Position numbers and translations under genes: made by a program | Source: Pogostemon cablin | Taxonomy: Eukaryota > Streptophyta > Magnoliopsida > Lamiales > Lamiaceae | Direction of reading: 5' to 3' | DNA: 64,000 nucleotides | Assembly (NCBI GenBank): GCA_023678885.1 | Contig: CM043000.1 | Span: 18,894,729 to 18,958,728 of the forward strand | Notes under the pieces: model-generated | Told to the model about the DNA's origin: nothing | The model's database searches: none | What the model saw: only the letters and a program-made list of their open reading frames with translations | Shown: in pieces, positions 12,463-24,307 of the stretch | Layout of the letters: each line of letters starts with the position of its first letter | How positions within the stretch are numbered: position 1 is the first letter of the stretch

Positions 12463-12790
12463 ACTGAATGTATTCTCGAATCTGGTGCCACTCATCCTAT
12501 CATAACCGACCTAGCCTCTCTTTTCATGCTCCATTTGAAGGCTCGGACAATGTGGTAATCGGTGATGGTAACCTTTTGAACATAATTCATACTGGGAGCC
12601 TACAATTCCCAAATGTTCCTAATCTCACTTTTCTTAATGCTATCTTTGTTCCCACAATGTCTAAAAACCTTCTCTCTGTCTCTTAGTTATGCCTCCAAAA
12701 TAATGTTCGTATTCTATTTTCTTCTTTTGGTTTTCAGACTGTCGCACGGGGGGCATCCTTCTCCGCGGACCTCGGGTTAATGGGCTGTAT

Positions 12791-13738
12791 GTGTGGCCAA
12801 GTCAGTTCCACCCTCAACCTGCTAGTCTTATTGCTTGTCGTCAGTCACCTCCAATTTGGCATGCTCGTTTTGGTCACTATTCAGATAAAATTTTACAGTA
12901 TATTCTCTCAAGCTCTAGTTTATCTTCTAATAAGTCTGTTGCTATTAGTTGTGAGTCATGCAAGTGTAGTAAGAGTCATAAACAGCCGTTCGCCAATTCT
13001 TCATTATCCTCTACACCTCCACTTCAAATAATTTTTTTGGATGTTTGGACATCTCCGGTTTTATCGTGTGATGGCTTTCGTTACTATGTTATTTTTGTGG
13101 ACCATTTCTCTAAATATATTTGGCTTTATCCTCTTAAAAGAAAGTGTGATGTGTTGCCTATATTTATTGCATTTAAAGCGCTAGTTGAGAATTATTTGAA
13201 TTCTAAAATAATCACCTTCTACTATGACAATGGTGAAGAATACTTAGCGTTGCGTTCTTTTCTTGCGAGTCATGGTATCACTCATCTTACCACTTCTCCC
13301 CACACTCCTAAACATAATGATTTCTCAGAACAACGTTATAGACATATTGTTGATACTAGTTTAGTCCTTCTTCATCATACCTCTATTCTTCTCTCTTTTT
13401 GGCCCTATGCTATATCTACTGCCATCTATTTGATCAATCGTCAATCTAAGAAAAATCTTGGTCGATTATCTTCATATGAGAAACTCTTTTGCACAGCTCC
13501 TAATCTCACCAAGCTTCGAGTATTTGGGTGCCAGTGTTTTCCTTGGTTACGCCCTTATACTACCCACAAACTCTCTCCACGGTTCATACCTTGTGTGTTT
13601 CTTGGTTATTCCCTCACTCAGAGTACATATCTGTGTCTTGACCCCACAAATAAAAAATATACACCTCTCGTCATGTTTAATTTTTTGAACATATATTTTC
13701 CTTCGCCAACTCTTCCTCACCTTCCCCGCCACCCATGA
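12791..13738 (+). pseudogene. copia A integrase remnant
   Basis: 315-codon open stretch. A gag-pre-integrase HARFGH motif is near its start. The core keeps a first Asp (FLDVWTSP), second Asp (YYDNGEE) and Glu (FSEQRYRHIV) in the D,D-35-E order. It ends in the FLGY...YLCLDP segment. It is cut off from gag and reverse transcriptase by frameshifts. Confidence 0.88.
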
Positions 13739-14034
13739 TATATTTGTCTATACTTCACACTACTCAGATTGATGATTTGATCCCTACTCCACCACCGGTC
13801 ACACTTACTATGCCTTCAAACCTGACGTCTGATCCATCTGCTGCTCCATTACACTCTGCAACTACTCCTGTGCCAGATTCCATGCCTCCTCTTCGTCACC
13901 CCATGACTACTCGTTCTCGCAATAACTTCATTAAAGAAAATCCCAGGTACTGCTTAACTTCTACTACTTTGGATACCTTTGAACCTACTTCTGTCTCGTA
14001 GGCTCTCTCTCACCCAAAGTAGCGTGAGGCTATA

Positions 14035-14928
14035 TCATCTGAGATCAATGCCCTTATTCAGAATGGAACATGGGAACTTGTTCCTCCTTCTCCTAGTCAG
14101 AATGTGGTTGGATGTAAGTGTATTTTTCGGATTAAAAGAAACCCTGATGGTACGATTGAAAAATTCAAAGCTCGTCTTGTTGCGAAAAACTTTCATCAAC
14201 GTTCTGGTATTGATTTCTTTGAGACATTCAGTTCGGTTGTTAAGCCAGCAACAATAAAGGTTGTTCTCAGTATTGATGTGTCGAGAAATTGGCCTCTCCG
14301 ATAATTTGATATCAACAATGGCTTCCTACATGGGGCACTTTCAGATGAAGTATACATGGATCAACCTTTCGGGTTCGCTAGCACTTCTACTCCAGATTTT
14401 ATCTGTCGATTGCGAAAGTCTATCTATGGATTGAAGCAAGCCCCTCATACTTGGTACTCTTCCCTGCGTTAGTTCCTTATATCTATTGGCTTTGTTTGCA
14501 CCAAGTCGGATGAGTCGCTATTTGTATATGATAAAAATGGCATCATGGCTTACTTTCTAGTGTATGTGGACGATCTGATTCTCACAGGCAACCGTACTTC
14601 ATTTCTCGATAAGGTTGTCGAGGCTCTAGCATCTAGATTTTTTGTAAAGGATTTAGGAAATCTCTTTTATTTCCTTGGTATTGAAGTCTTACGAAGTTCC
14701 ACATCCTGTTACTTGTCTCAACGCAAGTATATCACAGATCTTCTTGCCCGACATAATATGCTTGATGCAAAACCTGTGCAAACTCCACTTCCTCGAGGAA
14801 CTAAACTTTCATTACATGATGGTTCTTCTCCTGCTAATGGCACTCTCTATCGACAGGTTCTTGGGGGTTTGCAGTATCTCTCCCTTACACGGCCTAATAT
14901 TAGTTTTGCAGTTAACAAACTCTCATAG
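14035..14928 (+). pseudogene. copia A reverse transcriptase remnant
   Basis: Pieces such as KCIFRIKRNPDGTIEKFKAR, ESVYGLKQ-type KSIYGLKQ and the catalytic YVDD (14563-14574) identify the domain. Stops at 14020-14022, 14302-14304, 14470-14472 and 14926-14928 divide it. Confidence 0.88.
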
Positions 14929-15032
14929 TACATACATGCTCTGACTCTCAATCACTGGGGTGTCGTTAAGCGGCTCATTCGATATCTCAAAGGCACTAGT
15001 CACTTTGCCTTACATCTTCGCGGTAATTCTCC

Positions 15033-15515
15033 TTGTCTCTTCATGCTTTCACTGATGCCGATTGGGCTGGCGACTGTGATGATCGTGCCTCTACAGAGGC
15101 CTATATTCTTTTTCTTGGGTCAAACCCCATATCCTGGCGCTTCAGGAAGCAGCAAACTGTTTCACGTTCTTCTACTGAAGTTGAGTACAGAGCCTTAACT
15201 TTTGCTGCTGCTGAGATACAATGGACGCGTTCGTTGCTCACTGAATTATGAATCTCCATACTAGAGCCTCCTACCTTATATTGTGACAATGTTGGGGTGA
15301 CTTATTTGTGCTCAAATCCGGTCTTCCACTCACGAATGAAGCACATCGCTATTGATTATCATTTTGTTCGAGATTTAGTCAAAGATAATTTTTTTCGGGT
15401 GTCTCATGTAGCCTCTGCAGATCAGTTGGCAGATGCCCTCATTAAACCTCTTTCACGACAAAAGTTGCTTCTGCTTATGTCCAAGATTGGTGTTCTTAAT
15501 CGATTTCCATCTTGA
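15033..15515 (+). pseudogene. copia A RNase H remnant
   Basis: FTDADWAGDCDDR, then STEVEYRAL (STEAEYRAL in element B) and the ADQLADAL...L tail of copia RNase H. A TGA at 15249-15251 splits it. Confidence 0.88.
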
Positions 15516-15523
15516 GGGGGGCG

Positions 15524-15655
15524 TATTAAGAGTAATATGTATTATTTGTACATATATCACACATCGATTGGTTGTAATAGATTGATTAGAAAACTATTGT
15601 ATTTATCTGTAAGTGAAAATATGAACACAACATCTTTCTTTCATTATTCTCTATA
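15524..15655 (+). repeat. Right LTR of copia A
   Basis: 132 bp. It shares diagnostic bases (CACACATCGATTGG, ATGAACACAAC) with the right LTR of element B. Confidence 0.88.
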
Positions 15656-15839
15656 ATGTGTGTTAAAAAAATGAGAAAAAATTTGAAATTAAAATGTATT
15701 AGAGGAATATTAGTAAGAGAAATAGTAAAAAAATACTGCTTTTTTGATTAAAATTGAACTTAAATAAAAAATAAAAAAAAATACTGAGGGTAGTAAAGTG
15801 AATTAAACTCAAACAAAGATATTTATATTTTGCGAAAAT

Positions 15840-15960
15840 GGTGTGGTTGGTTGTGTAGTAAATGGTGTTGTGTTCGAGTTCTCATTGCATAGTGACAAGT
15901 CAAACCAAATGAAGGCCGATTATAGGGTAGGGTGGTGTATAAGGAAATTCAGGGCAAACA
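15840..15960 (+). repeat. SINE-like segment behind copia A
   Basis: Contains GTTCGAGTTC (15872-15881), a B-box-like word, after a TGGTTGTGTAGT stretch. The same is found at about 22018, 56004 and 62182 because of the duplications. The A-box match is poor, so the call is weak. Confidence 0.25.
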
Positions 15961-17514
15961 ATTAATAAACCGTGATGACTTGGCATCTGCTGATTGGCTC
16001 CCGCTTTCCCGTTTTCTTACACCTTGTACGACGCATCAATTCTTACACCAAGTTTTGGATTTGTGCACCTTATTTAGAACGTGCGTTAATTTCTGCAACT
16101 ATTTGTTCCCAGCTGTTGATTTTTAATTAATTTAAAATTTTAAATAAATAGAGCTCCATCCCGAAAAAGCTTTTACAATGGAGATTAAAAAAAATATTAA
16201 TTTTTAGAATATTGTGATAATTTTTTATGAGTTAGTTTCTTGTAAATCGGGTTTACATCATAAATTATTGTAAATTCTGTGATTCCCTTAATTTAAAGAC
16301 AACAAAAATAATCAAAGTTCAAAAGATTAAAAAGAAACTTCAATCTAGAGAAAAACATATAGTATAAGGCCATATTCATAGAGAATTCTAATATTCATTT
16401 TTAAATAATAATAATAATAATAATAATGGTGCTTTTAATATCTGATTTATTTAATATTTTATATATTCTTATAATTTAATGGCAAGTAAATTTATTAATT
16501 TTTAAAATATAATGGTACTTTTAATTTTAAGATTGATTTAATATTTTATTTTTATAATTTGATGAGGTATTCTCTTGAAAGAGAAGTGTATTTAAACTAG
16601 ATGTGAGGCGGGTCGGTCCATCATTAAAATATTTAAACACCATTTACTATACTTTAAAAAATAAGTATATTTTTTTATGTAAAAAATAAGTATATTTTAC
16701 CTATACATCAATTATATTTTAACACGTTTCAAATAAACATCTTAAAAAAACTTTGTATTAGAAAATTTTCACAAGTGATGTCCTGATTATTATTAAATAA
16801 AAGAAAAAGCAATTAAATGTAAATTACAAATATAAAACATTGAAGCGGAGTCGAAGCATTGACTGAACCCTTGACTAATTCGCAACAAGAGCAACAGTCG
16901 ACCACCAATTCGAATTCCTTGTTCCATTTTTATTAAAATACTATACCCTAATTAATAATCATTAAATCCTTAAGATATGTGATGAAAATTTGGGCATTAA
17001 TTACAACACGTAGCGAGAATCTAATATGTAGAATATGAGACAAAACATAGAATGAAATAAGTGATAACATTTGATCGGATACTACAACTCTATAACTGGT
17101 ATACTATTGTGATAGCATTTTATGACAACTAATTTATACTTCCGTCATACGATTAAATTCATTATTTTCTTATTCAATAAGGTTTATTCCTGTAAAAGAA
17201 AATAACATATTTGTCCATCACTTTTTAATACAAACAAAATACTTGACACATTATTTATTACTTAAATATACCATATTAATTTTTCCTTAAACAACATAAA
17301 ACAATGAAAGTGAACATGAACATGGGATGGAGGGTGTAGAAAAATACGGCCCTGCTGAAACCAACTCACAAAATAAGATACTTTATCCGTTTTGATTTTA
17401 ATTTTACATTTTATTGTTTGCATAAATATTAATAAAATTCATTTAAAAAAATTAATTTTTAGGGTAGTTTGATATTTTTGGATAATAAATAAATGATAAA
17501 GTATGTTATGTGTG

Positions 17515-17646
17515 TATTAAGAGTAATATGTATTATTTGTACATATATCCCACATATATTGGTTGTAATAGATTGATTAGAAAACTATTGTATTCATCTG
17601 TAAGTGAAAATATCAATACAACATCTTTCTTTCATTATTCTCTATA
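17515..17646 (+). repeat. Left LTR of copia B
   Basis: 132 bp, TA...TA termini, followed by the primer-binding site TGGTATACAGAGC. Confidence 0.88.
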
Positions 17647-17756
17647 TGGTATACAGAGCTTTATTTGGCTAACGCCCTTTCCTTTGTGATCCTCAAACCC
17701 AAATCCCACTGTCCTCCCCCTCTTTTCCAAACCCTCCCTTGTGTCGCCTGCAAATC

Positions 17757-18725
17757 ATGTCCACCGATAGTGTCGTCGCTTCTGCCAGTCAGACCTTTGA
17801 CACCTCTCCACCAGCCCTTGCTGCCTTCAACACATCAACCCAAATCACTCTCAAACTCACGCCCAATAATTTTGTTGCATGGAGTTTCCAAATCAAGACT
17901 CTCCTCGGTGGCTATGATCTCTTCAATTTCCTGGATAGGTCATATCCGAAACCGTCTGCCACCATTACTAGTGGCAGATTCAACCCTTGTCAATCCAATG
18001 CATACATATTGGACTCGACAAGATCAACTCTTGCTCAGCACCCTGATTGGATCTATCTCGCCCAATCTAATCTCCCTCATTGCAGCAGCCAAATCCTTTC
18101 GTGATGCGTGGGACACTCTATCCACCATCTATGGAAAATCATCTCGTGGGCGTATTCTCGCCCTCAAGAACAAAATCGTCAGCCCCGTCAAAGGCAATAA
18201 ATTTGTTACCAATTTTATGCTTGAAATCAAGAGCGTTTTTGATGAATTATCTCTGTTTGGCGTCACCACTGATCAGGAAGACTTGGTCATTAAAGTCTTA
18301 CACGGACTTGACGATTCCTACAAAGAACTCAGTCATGCTATTATGGCGCGAGAGTCCTCCATCTCCTTCAAGGAATTGCATGAGAAACTATTGAGTTTGG
18401 AGTCTTAGATAGCTTCTCACTCACCTGCAGCGGCAGTTCCAGCCACTGCTTTTCCAGCCATCAACTCTTCCCGCAGACAACAATCTTCGGTGACCAAGGT
18501 TAGCAACCAACTATTCCACACTTCTCGTCCTCCTGCACCGATGTTTGCTCGGTCATCTTCTCAATCAGGTCCTATCACTCGGACTGGATACCAGGGTCGG
18601 TGCCAATATTGTGGTTTCACAGGCCACTTGGCACGGTGGTGCCCAAACATTCGTGCTCTTACCGGTCAAAATACACCTCAAACAACTCTAGCGGCGCATG
18701 CTGTTTCTACTGTCCCTCCATAGAC
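17757..18725 (+). pseudogene. copia B gag remnant with zinc knuckle
   Basis: Same gag as element A. A one-base insertion near 17975 moves the frame, and stops fall at 18406-18408 and 18721-18723. Zinc knuckle CQYCGFTGHLARWC at 18601-18642. Confidence 0.85.
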
Positions 18726-19102
18726 TGAATGGATTCTCGACTCTGGTGCCACTCATCCTATCACAACCGACCTAGCCTCTCTTTTCATGCTCCATTTGAA
18801 GGCTCGGACAATGTGGTAATCGATGATGGTAACCTTTTGAACATAACTCATACTGGGAGCCTACAATTCCCAAATGTTCCTAATCTCACTTTTCTTAATG
18901 CTATCTTTGTTCCCACAATGTCTAAAAACCTTCTCTCTGTCTCTCAGTTATGCCTCCAAAATAATGTTCGTGTTCTATTTTCTTCTTTTGGTTTTCAGGT
19001 GCAGGACTGTCGCACGGGGGGCATCCTTCTCCGCGGACCTCGGATTAATGGGCTGTATGTGTGGCCAAGTCAGTTCCACCCTCAACCTGCTAGTCTTATT
19101 GC

Positions 19103-20002
19103 TTGCCGTCAGTCACCTCCAATTTGGCATGCTCGTCTTGGTCACCATTTAAAATTTTACAGTATATTCTCTCAAGCTCTAGTTTGTCTGCTAATAAGTC
19201 TGTTGCTATTAGTTATGAGTCATGCAAGTGTAGTAAGAGTCATAAACAGCCGTTAGCCAATTCTTCATTATCCTCTACACCTCCACTCCAAATAATTTTT
19301 TTGGATGTTTGGACATCTCCAGTTTTGTCGTGTGATGGCTTTCGTTACTATGTTATTTTTGTGGACCATTTCTCTAAATATATTTGGCTTTATCCTCTTA
19401 AAAGAAAGTCTGATGTGTTGCCTACATTTATTGCATTTAAAGCGCTAGTTGAGAATTATTTGAAATCTAAAATAATCACCTTCTACTATGACAATGGTGG
19501 AGAACACTTAGCGTTGCGTTCTTTTCTTGCTAGTCATGGCATCACTCATCTTACCACTCCTCCCTACACTCCTAAACATAATGATTTCTCAGAACAACGT
19601 CATAGACATATTGTTGATACTAGTTTAGCCCTTCTTCATCATACATCTATTCCTCTCTGTTTTTGGCCCTATGCTATATCTACTGCCATCTATTTGATCA
19701 ATCGTCAATCTAAGGAAAATCTTGGTCGATTATCTTCATATGAGAAACTCTTTTGCACAGCTCCTAATCTCACCAAGCTTCGAGTATTTGGGTGCCAATG
19801 TTTTCCTTGGTTACGCCATTATACTACCCACAAACACTCTCCACGGTTCATACCTTGTGTGTTTCTTGGCTATTCCCTCACTCAGAGTACATATTTGTGT
19901 CTTGACCCCACAAATAAAAAATATACACCTCTCGTCATGTTTAATTTTTTGAACATATATTTTCCTTCGCCAACTCTTTCTCACCCTCCCCGCCACCCAT
20001 GA
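19103..20002 (+). pseudogene. copia B integrase remnant
   Basis: Open for 299 codons. It keeps the D,D,E positions (FLDVWTSP, YYDNGGE, FSEQRHRHIV). The gag-pre-integrase part just before is out of frame because bases are missing near 19148. Confidence 0.88.
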
Positions 20003-20282
20003 TATCTTTGTCTACACTTCACAATACCCAGATTGATGATTTGATCCTACTCCACCACCGGTCACACTTACTATGCCTTCAGACCTGACGTCGGATCCAT
20101 CTGCTATTCCATTACACTCTGCGACTACTCCTGCGCCAGATTCCATGCCTCCTCTTCGTCACCCCATGACTACTCGTTCTCGCAATAACATCATTAAAGA
20201 AAATCACAGGTACTGCTTAACTTCTACTACTTTGGATACCTTTGAACCTACTTCTGTCTCGTAGGCTCTCTCTCACCCAACG

Positions 20283-21191
20283 TAGCGTGAGGCTATGTCA
20301 TCTGAGATCAATGCCCTTATTCAGAATGGAACATGGGAACTTGTTCCTCCTTATCCTAGTCAGAATGTGGTTGGATGTAAGTGTATTTTTCGAATTAAAA
20401 GGAACCCTGATGGTACGATTGAAAAATTCAAAGCTCGTCTTGTTTCAAAAAGCTTTCATCAACGTTCTGGTATTGATTTCTCTGAGACATTCAGTCCGGT
20501 TGTTAAGCCAGCAACAATAAGGGTTGTTCTCAGTATTGATGTGTCGAGAAATTGGTCTCTCCAACAATTTGATGTCAACAATGCCTTCCTACATGGGGCA
20601 CTTTCAGATGAAGTATACATGGATCAACCTCTCGGGTTCGCTAGCACTTCTACTCCAGATTTTGTCTGCAGATTGCGAAAGTCTATCTATGGATTGAAGC
20701 AAGCCCCTCGTACTTGGTACTCTTCCCTACGTTAGTTCCTTATATCTATTGGCTTTGTTTGCACCAAGTCGGATGAGTCGCTATTTGTATATGATAAAAA
20801 TGGCATCATGGCTTACTTTCTAGTGTATGTGGACGATCTGATTCTCACAGACAATTGTACTTCATTTCTCGGCAAGGTTGTCGAGGCTCTAGCATCCAGA
20901 TTTTTTGTAAAGGATTTAGGAAATCTTTCTTATTTCCTTGGTATTGAAGTCTTACGAAGTTCCACATCCTGTTACTTGTCTCAACGCAAGTATATCATAG
21001 ATCTTCTTTCCCGACATAATATGCTTGATGCAAAACCTGTGCAAACTCCACTTCCTCGAGGAACTAAACTTTCATTACATGATGGTTCTTCTCCTGCTAA
21101 TGGCACTCTCTATCGACAGGTTCTTGGGGATTTGCAGTATCTCTCCTTTACACTGCCTAATATTAGTTTTACAGTTAACAAACTCTCATAG
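20283..21191 (+). pseudogene. copia B reverse transcriptase remnant
   Basis: A 146-codon piece (20295-20735) has FDVNNAFLHGALSDEVYMDQ, and a 127-codon piece (20808-21191) has YVDD at 20826-20837. Stops at 20283-20285, 20733-20735 and 21189-21191 are shared with element A. Confidence 0.88.
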
Positions 21192-21296
21192 TACATACAT
21201 GCTCTGACTCTCAATCACTGGGGTGTCGTTAAGCGGCTCATTCGATATCTCAAAGGCACTAGTCACTTTGCTTTACATCTTCGCGGTAATTCTCCA

Positions 21297-21779
21297 TTGT
21301 CTCTTCATGCTTTCACTGATGCCGATTGGGCTGGCGACTGTGATGATCGTGCCTCTACAGAGGCCTATATTCTTTTTCTTGGGTCAAATCCCATATCCTG
21401 GCGCTTCAGGAAGCAGCAAACTGTTTCACGTTCTTCTACTGAAGCTGAGTACAGGGCCTTAGCTTCTGCTGCTGCTGAGATACAATGGACGCGTTCGTTG
21501 CTCACTGAATTATGAATCTCCATACCAGAGCCTCCTACCTTATATTGTGACAATGTTGGGGCGACTTATTTGTGCTCAAATCCGGTCTTCCACTCACGAA
21601 TGAAGCACATCACTATTGATTATCATTTTGTTCGAGATTTAGTCAAAGATAATTTTTTTCGGGTGTCTCATGTAGCCTCTGCAGATCAGTTGGCAGATGC
21701 CCTCACTAAGCCTCTTTCACGACAAAAGTTGCTTCTGCTTATGTCCAAGATTGGTGTTCTTAATCGATTTCCATCTTGA
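21297..21779 (+). pseudogene. copia B RNase H remnant
   Basis: FTDADWAGDCDDR, SSTEAEYRALASAAAEIQW and ADQLADALTKPLS are intact in sequence. A TGA at 21513-21515 splits the domain. Confidence 0.88.
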
Positions 21780-21786
21780 GGGGGCG

Positions 21787-21918
21787 TATTAAGAGTAATA
21801 TGTATTATTTGTATATATATCACACATCGATTGGTTGTAATAGATTGATTAGAAAACTATTGTATTTATCTGTAAGTGAAAATATGAACACAACATCTTT
21901 TTTTCATTATTCTCTATA
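21787..21918 (+). repeat. Right LTR of copia B
   Basis: 132 bp, preceded by the purine tract TTGAGGGGGCG. Confidence 0.88.
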
Positions 21919-22455
21919 ATGTGTGTTAAAAAAAATGAGAAAAATTTTGAAATTAAAATGTATTAGAGATATTAGTAAGAGAAATAGTAAAAAATACTGC
22001 TTTTTTGATTAAAATGGTGTGGTTGGTTGTGTAGTAAATGTTGTGTTCGAGTTCTAATTGCATAGTGACAAGTCAAACCAAATGAAGGCCGATTATAGGG
22101 TAGGGTGGTGTATTAGGGAAATGCAGGGCAAACAATTAATAAACCGTGATGACTTGGCGTCTGCTGATTGGCTCCCGCGTTCCCGTCATCAATTCTTACA
22201 CCAAGTTTTGGGATTTGTGCACCGTATTTAGAACGTGCGTTAATTTCTGCGCTACAAATATTCGTTCCCAGCTGTTGATTTTTAATTAATTTAAAATTTT
22301 AAATAAATAGAGCTCCATCCCGAAAAAGTTTTTACAATGGAGATTAAAAAAATATTAATTTTTAGAATATTGTGATAATTTTTTATGAGTTAGTTTCTTG
22401 TAAATCGGGTTTATATCATAAATTATTGTAAATTCTGTGGTTCCCTTAATTTAAA

Positions 22456-23680
22456 CATCCTAGCAGTACATATAGTATATATGATTGGAAGGGGGACCAC
22501 AAAGTTTACACAGTTAAGCCGGTTTACACAAGTATTTGTGATTTTTTTATGGAGTAATAAATACATGATATGTTTGGTGTTAAGTATAAATAAATTTTTT
22601 TTAATGAGATGGGGCAGTTTGGAATAATTAAAAGGAAAAAAAGGACGAAAATGGAAAAAGAATGTTTTGAATTCGATTCTTCTTATTCCCTCCGTCTGCT
22701 ACAAAGGGATTAATTTACACGTGGATTAAGAGTATTATTACTATTATTTAATGTGTAGTGGATAATTGTATTACCTTTAAAAATATCCGAGTCTTATTTT
22801 TTTCATTAGAGTAACCACCCATTATACAAAATACTCTTGAAAATAGGAAATAATTAAATGATAACTTTGGGTGCACACAAATATTTGCATGTGATTTATC
22901 ATCATATTTAGAGGTTGATACAATTTCTTTTTAGAGTTTATTTTGACAATTCATTAACAACTAAATTATTCAACTCGACTTAAGAAGGCGCTATGCACAA
23001 TTTTGATATTATATATATGGTTTATGATTTATTCTTTACTTTTTAAGATCTTTTATTCACATCTTTTACATGTTTTTTTTTTTAAATATCTTGGAACAGT
23101 GTTGACAATATTAATGAAGTTGCGAATATAAATTCATCAACATTTTAGGTTATAAGCAGCCAAATGGGTATATTTGATAATTAATTAATGTAGTTTGCTA
23201 TTTTGTCCAAAATGTATTATTGAATACCTACTATATTTCTTTCCATTTAAAATGAAATAGTTTAAACATTTTTGGTCAAATTGTCGTTCTGATTTGACAT
23301 ACGTTTTTAATTCCAGACCAACCGTTGACAGACATGCGAAATTAGCTGCTAAAATACTCTCGCGTTTGAACGAGTAACATGAATATTGGGAAAGATGAAA
23401 TTACACATTTATCCTTTCAGAGGAAAACATAATTAACCCTAATTAATGACTTTGATAAAACTTTTTTTCTCTTTCATGTGTCAATTAGTATTATGTCTCG
23501 GGATTGCTCGGTTAAAATATTACTTTTAACATAGATAAATATACGTCTCGCCCAAAGATCGTTCACTATTTCTTCATTTATTTATGTCACATAATCGCTC
23601 ACCAAAAAAAAGGAAACATGATTCTAATCTAAAATCTCAAAACTACACATTATTTCAGAAATATAATCCATTTTTATACT
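22456..23680. other. AT-rich intergenic stretch
   Basis: Begins with the rest of the dispersed repeat (to about 22560) that is cut in unit 1. A CCCTCCGT-type MITE end is at about 22689. Nothing coding is recognised. The same stretch is at 62620-63844. Confidence 0.6.
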
Positions 23681-23911
23681 TTATTTATTGGTCGCCTTCT
23701 GTAGTTCCGTTGCACTGAAAATTCTCACCGAATTTGATGAGCTCTGCCTTCCATTGAGTTTTTCTTGCAACAATTGACCACCAGTGTGAAGAAAGTTATG
23801 TCGTCTCATCTTCATATGTCTCCTTCTCTTCATATCCAAGCAAGCTAATAGTAGAACAACAATCACTCCCAAAGCAACCTTTTTTTTTTTTTTTTTTTTT
23901 TTTTTTTCCAT
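23681..23911 (-). pseudogene. Wall-associated-kinase-like fragment (membrane segment and juxtamembrane), truncated
   Basis: 76 codons on the minus strand. VALGVIVVLLLACL looks like a membrane segment, followed by basic residues and GGQLLQEKL...VRIFSATELQKATNK. WAK and WAK-like receptor kinases have GGxLLQxxL, then FSxxELxKATxxF leading into the kinase domain. Here the frame stops right after ATNK (TAA at 23681-23683) and no kinase sequence follows. The apparent Met start comes from a run of 28 A (23880-23907 on the T strand), so it is probably not a true start. I take it as a gene fragment. Confidence 0.6.
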
Positions 23912-24307
23912 TTTTCAACAGGGAACAAAAACAGAATGTACATATTAGATATTCTTATTTACTCTGATCGTATGGTGTGTGTATCCCAATTTCCATGAAT
24001 TCTTTACTTGTGAAATCAGTGTGGTGGGGGACTTTTGAGTTTAGTCAATTCAACTCATATTCAATTAAACAAAAGGATTTTAACCAAGAAAATATTTGCC
24101 AGCGAGCAACAACAACTTTAGTCACAAACAACATAGTCCCAATCTCTACATTATTTGTGGCGAATTAGCCACGCCCACTGATCTTTTCTTGATCTTCACA
24201 GCACCGATATACTCTACAGATTTGGGCATTCTCCCTCTAAATACATCTGAAGCCCAATCCGAAACAGAAACCCCCCCCCCCCACTTCTTGACAAGACCAT
24301 CATCCTT

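Larger units (their letters stand above)
11261..15655 (+). mobile_element. Ty1-copia element A, degenerate, short LTRs
   Basis: 4395 bp. LTRs at 11261-11387 (127 bp) and 15524-15655 (132 bp) begin TATTAAGAG and end TTCTCTATA, so the termini are TA...TA where TG...CA is usual. The flanking 5 bp ATGTG are repeated (11256-11260 and 15656-15660). A primer-binding site TGGTATACAGAGC directly follows the left LTR, and the purine tract GAGGGGGGCG precedes the right one. Domain order gag, zinc knuckle, protease, integrase, reverse transcriptase, RNase H is that of copia. The frame is broken by many stops and frameshifts, six of the stops shared with element B, so it cannot encode its own proteins. 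The protease motif reads ESGA where DSGA is expected. Confidence 0.93.
9802..16298. repeat. 6.5-kb tandem duplication, unit 1 (contains copia A)
   Basis: Unit 1 begins within the LINE-like insertion (ACAACAAAAATAATC) and ends in a dispersed repeat (CCCTTAATTTAAA|G). The next unit starts at once with the same ACAACAAAAATAATC. Flanks on both sides of the copia element are also duplicated, so this is segmental duplication and not two insertions. Confidence 0.88.
17515..21918 (+). mobile_element. Ty1-copia element B, degenerate, duplicate of A
   Basis: 4404 bp, LTRs 17515-17646 and 21787-21918 (132 bp each, eight mismatches, about 6%). ATGTGTG flanks both ends (17508-17514 and 21919-21925). Same structure and much of the same damage as A, but it keeps DSGA in the protease (18739-18750) and has fewer stops. 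It is a copy made by duplication of the surrounding segment, not an independent insertion. Confidence 0.93.
16299..22455. repeat. 6.5-kb tandem duplication, unit 2 (contains copia B)
   Basis: 6157 bp. Compared with unit 1 it lacks about 270 bp (equivalent to about 10137-10403) and about 90 bp (equivalent to about 15745-15835), with a few percent base changes. It begins with a truncated LINE piece (16299-16372) and ends where unit 1 does, at CCCTTAATTTAAA, after which the dispersed repeat continues uninterrupted. Confidence 0.88.
1..23836. repeat. 40-kb tandem segmental duplication, copy 1 (visible part)
   Basis: Matches 39393-64000 end to end and runs off the left edge. From about 4.05 kb on I noted fewer than a dozen differences by eye. 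Before that there are percent-level substitutions and indels of up to about 0.5 kb. The period is 40163-40164 bp. Confidence 0.95.

Noticed and set aside
13547..13732. Minus-strand frames inside the copia integrase and RNase H regions (also 15101-15289 and their copies)
   Set aside because: They are complements of the plus-strand pol remnants.
11261..21918. Two independent copia insertions into the same target
   Set aside because: Identical flanks over kilobases, shared stops and LTR-specific shared bases show one insertion followed by segmental duplication.
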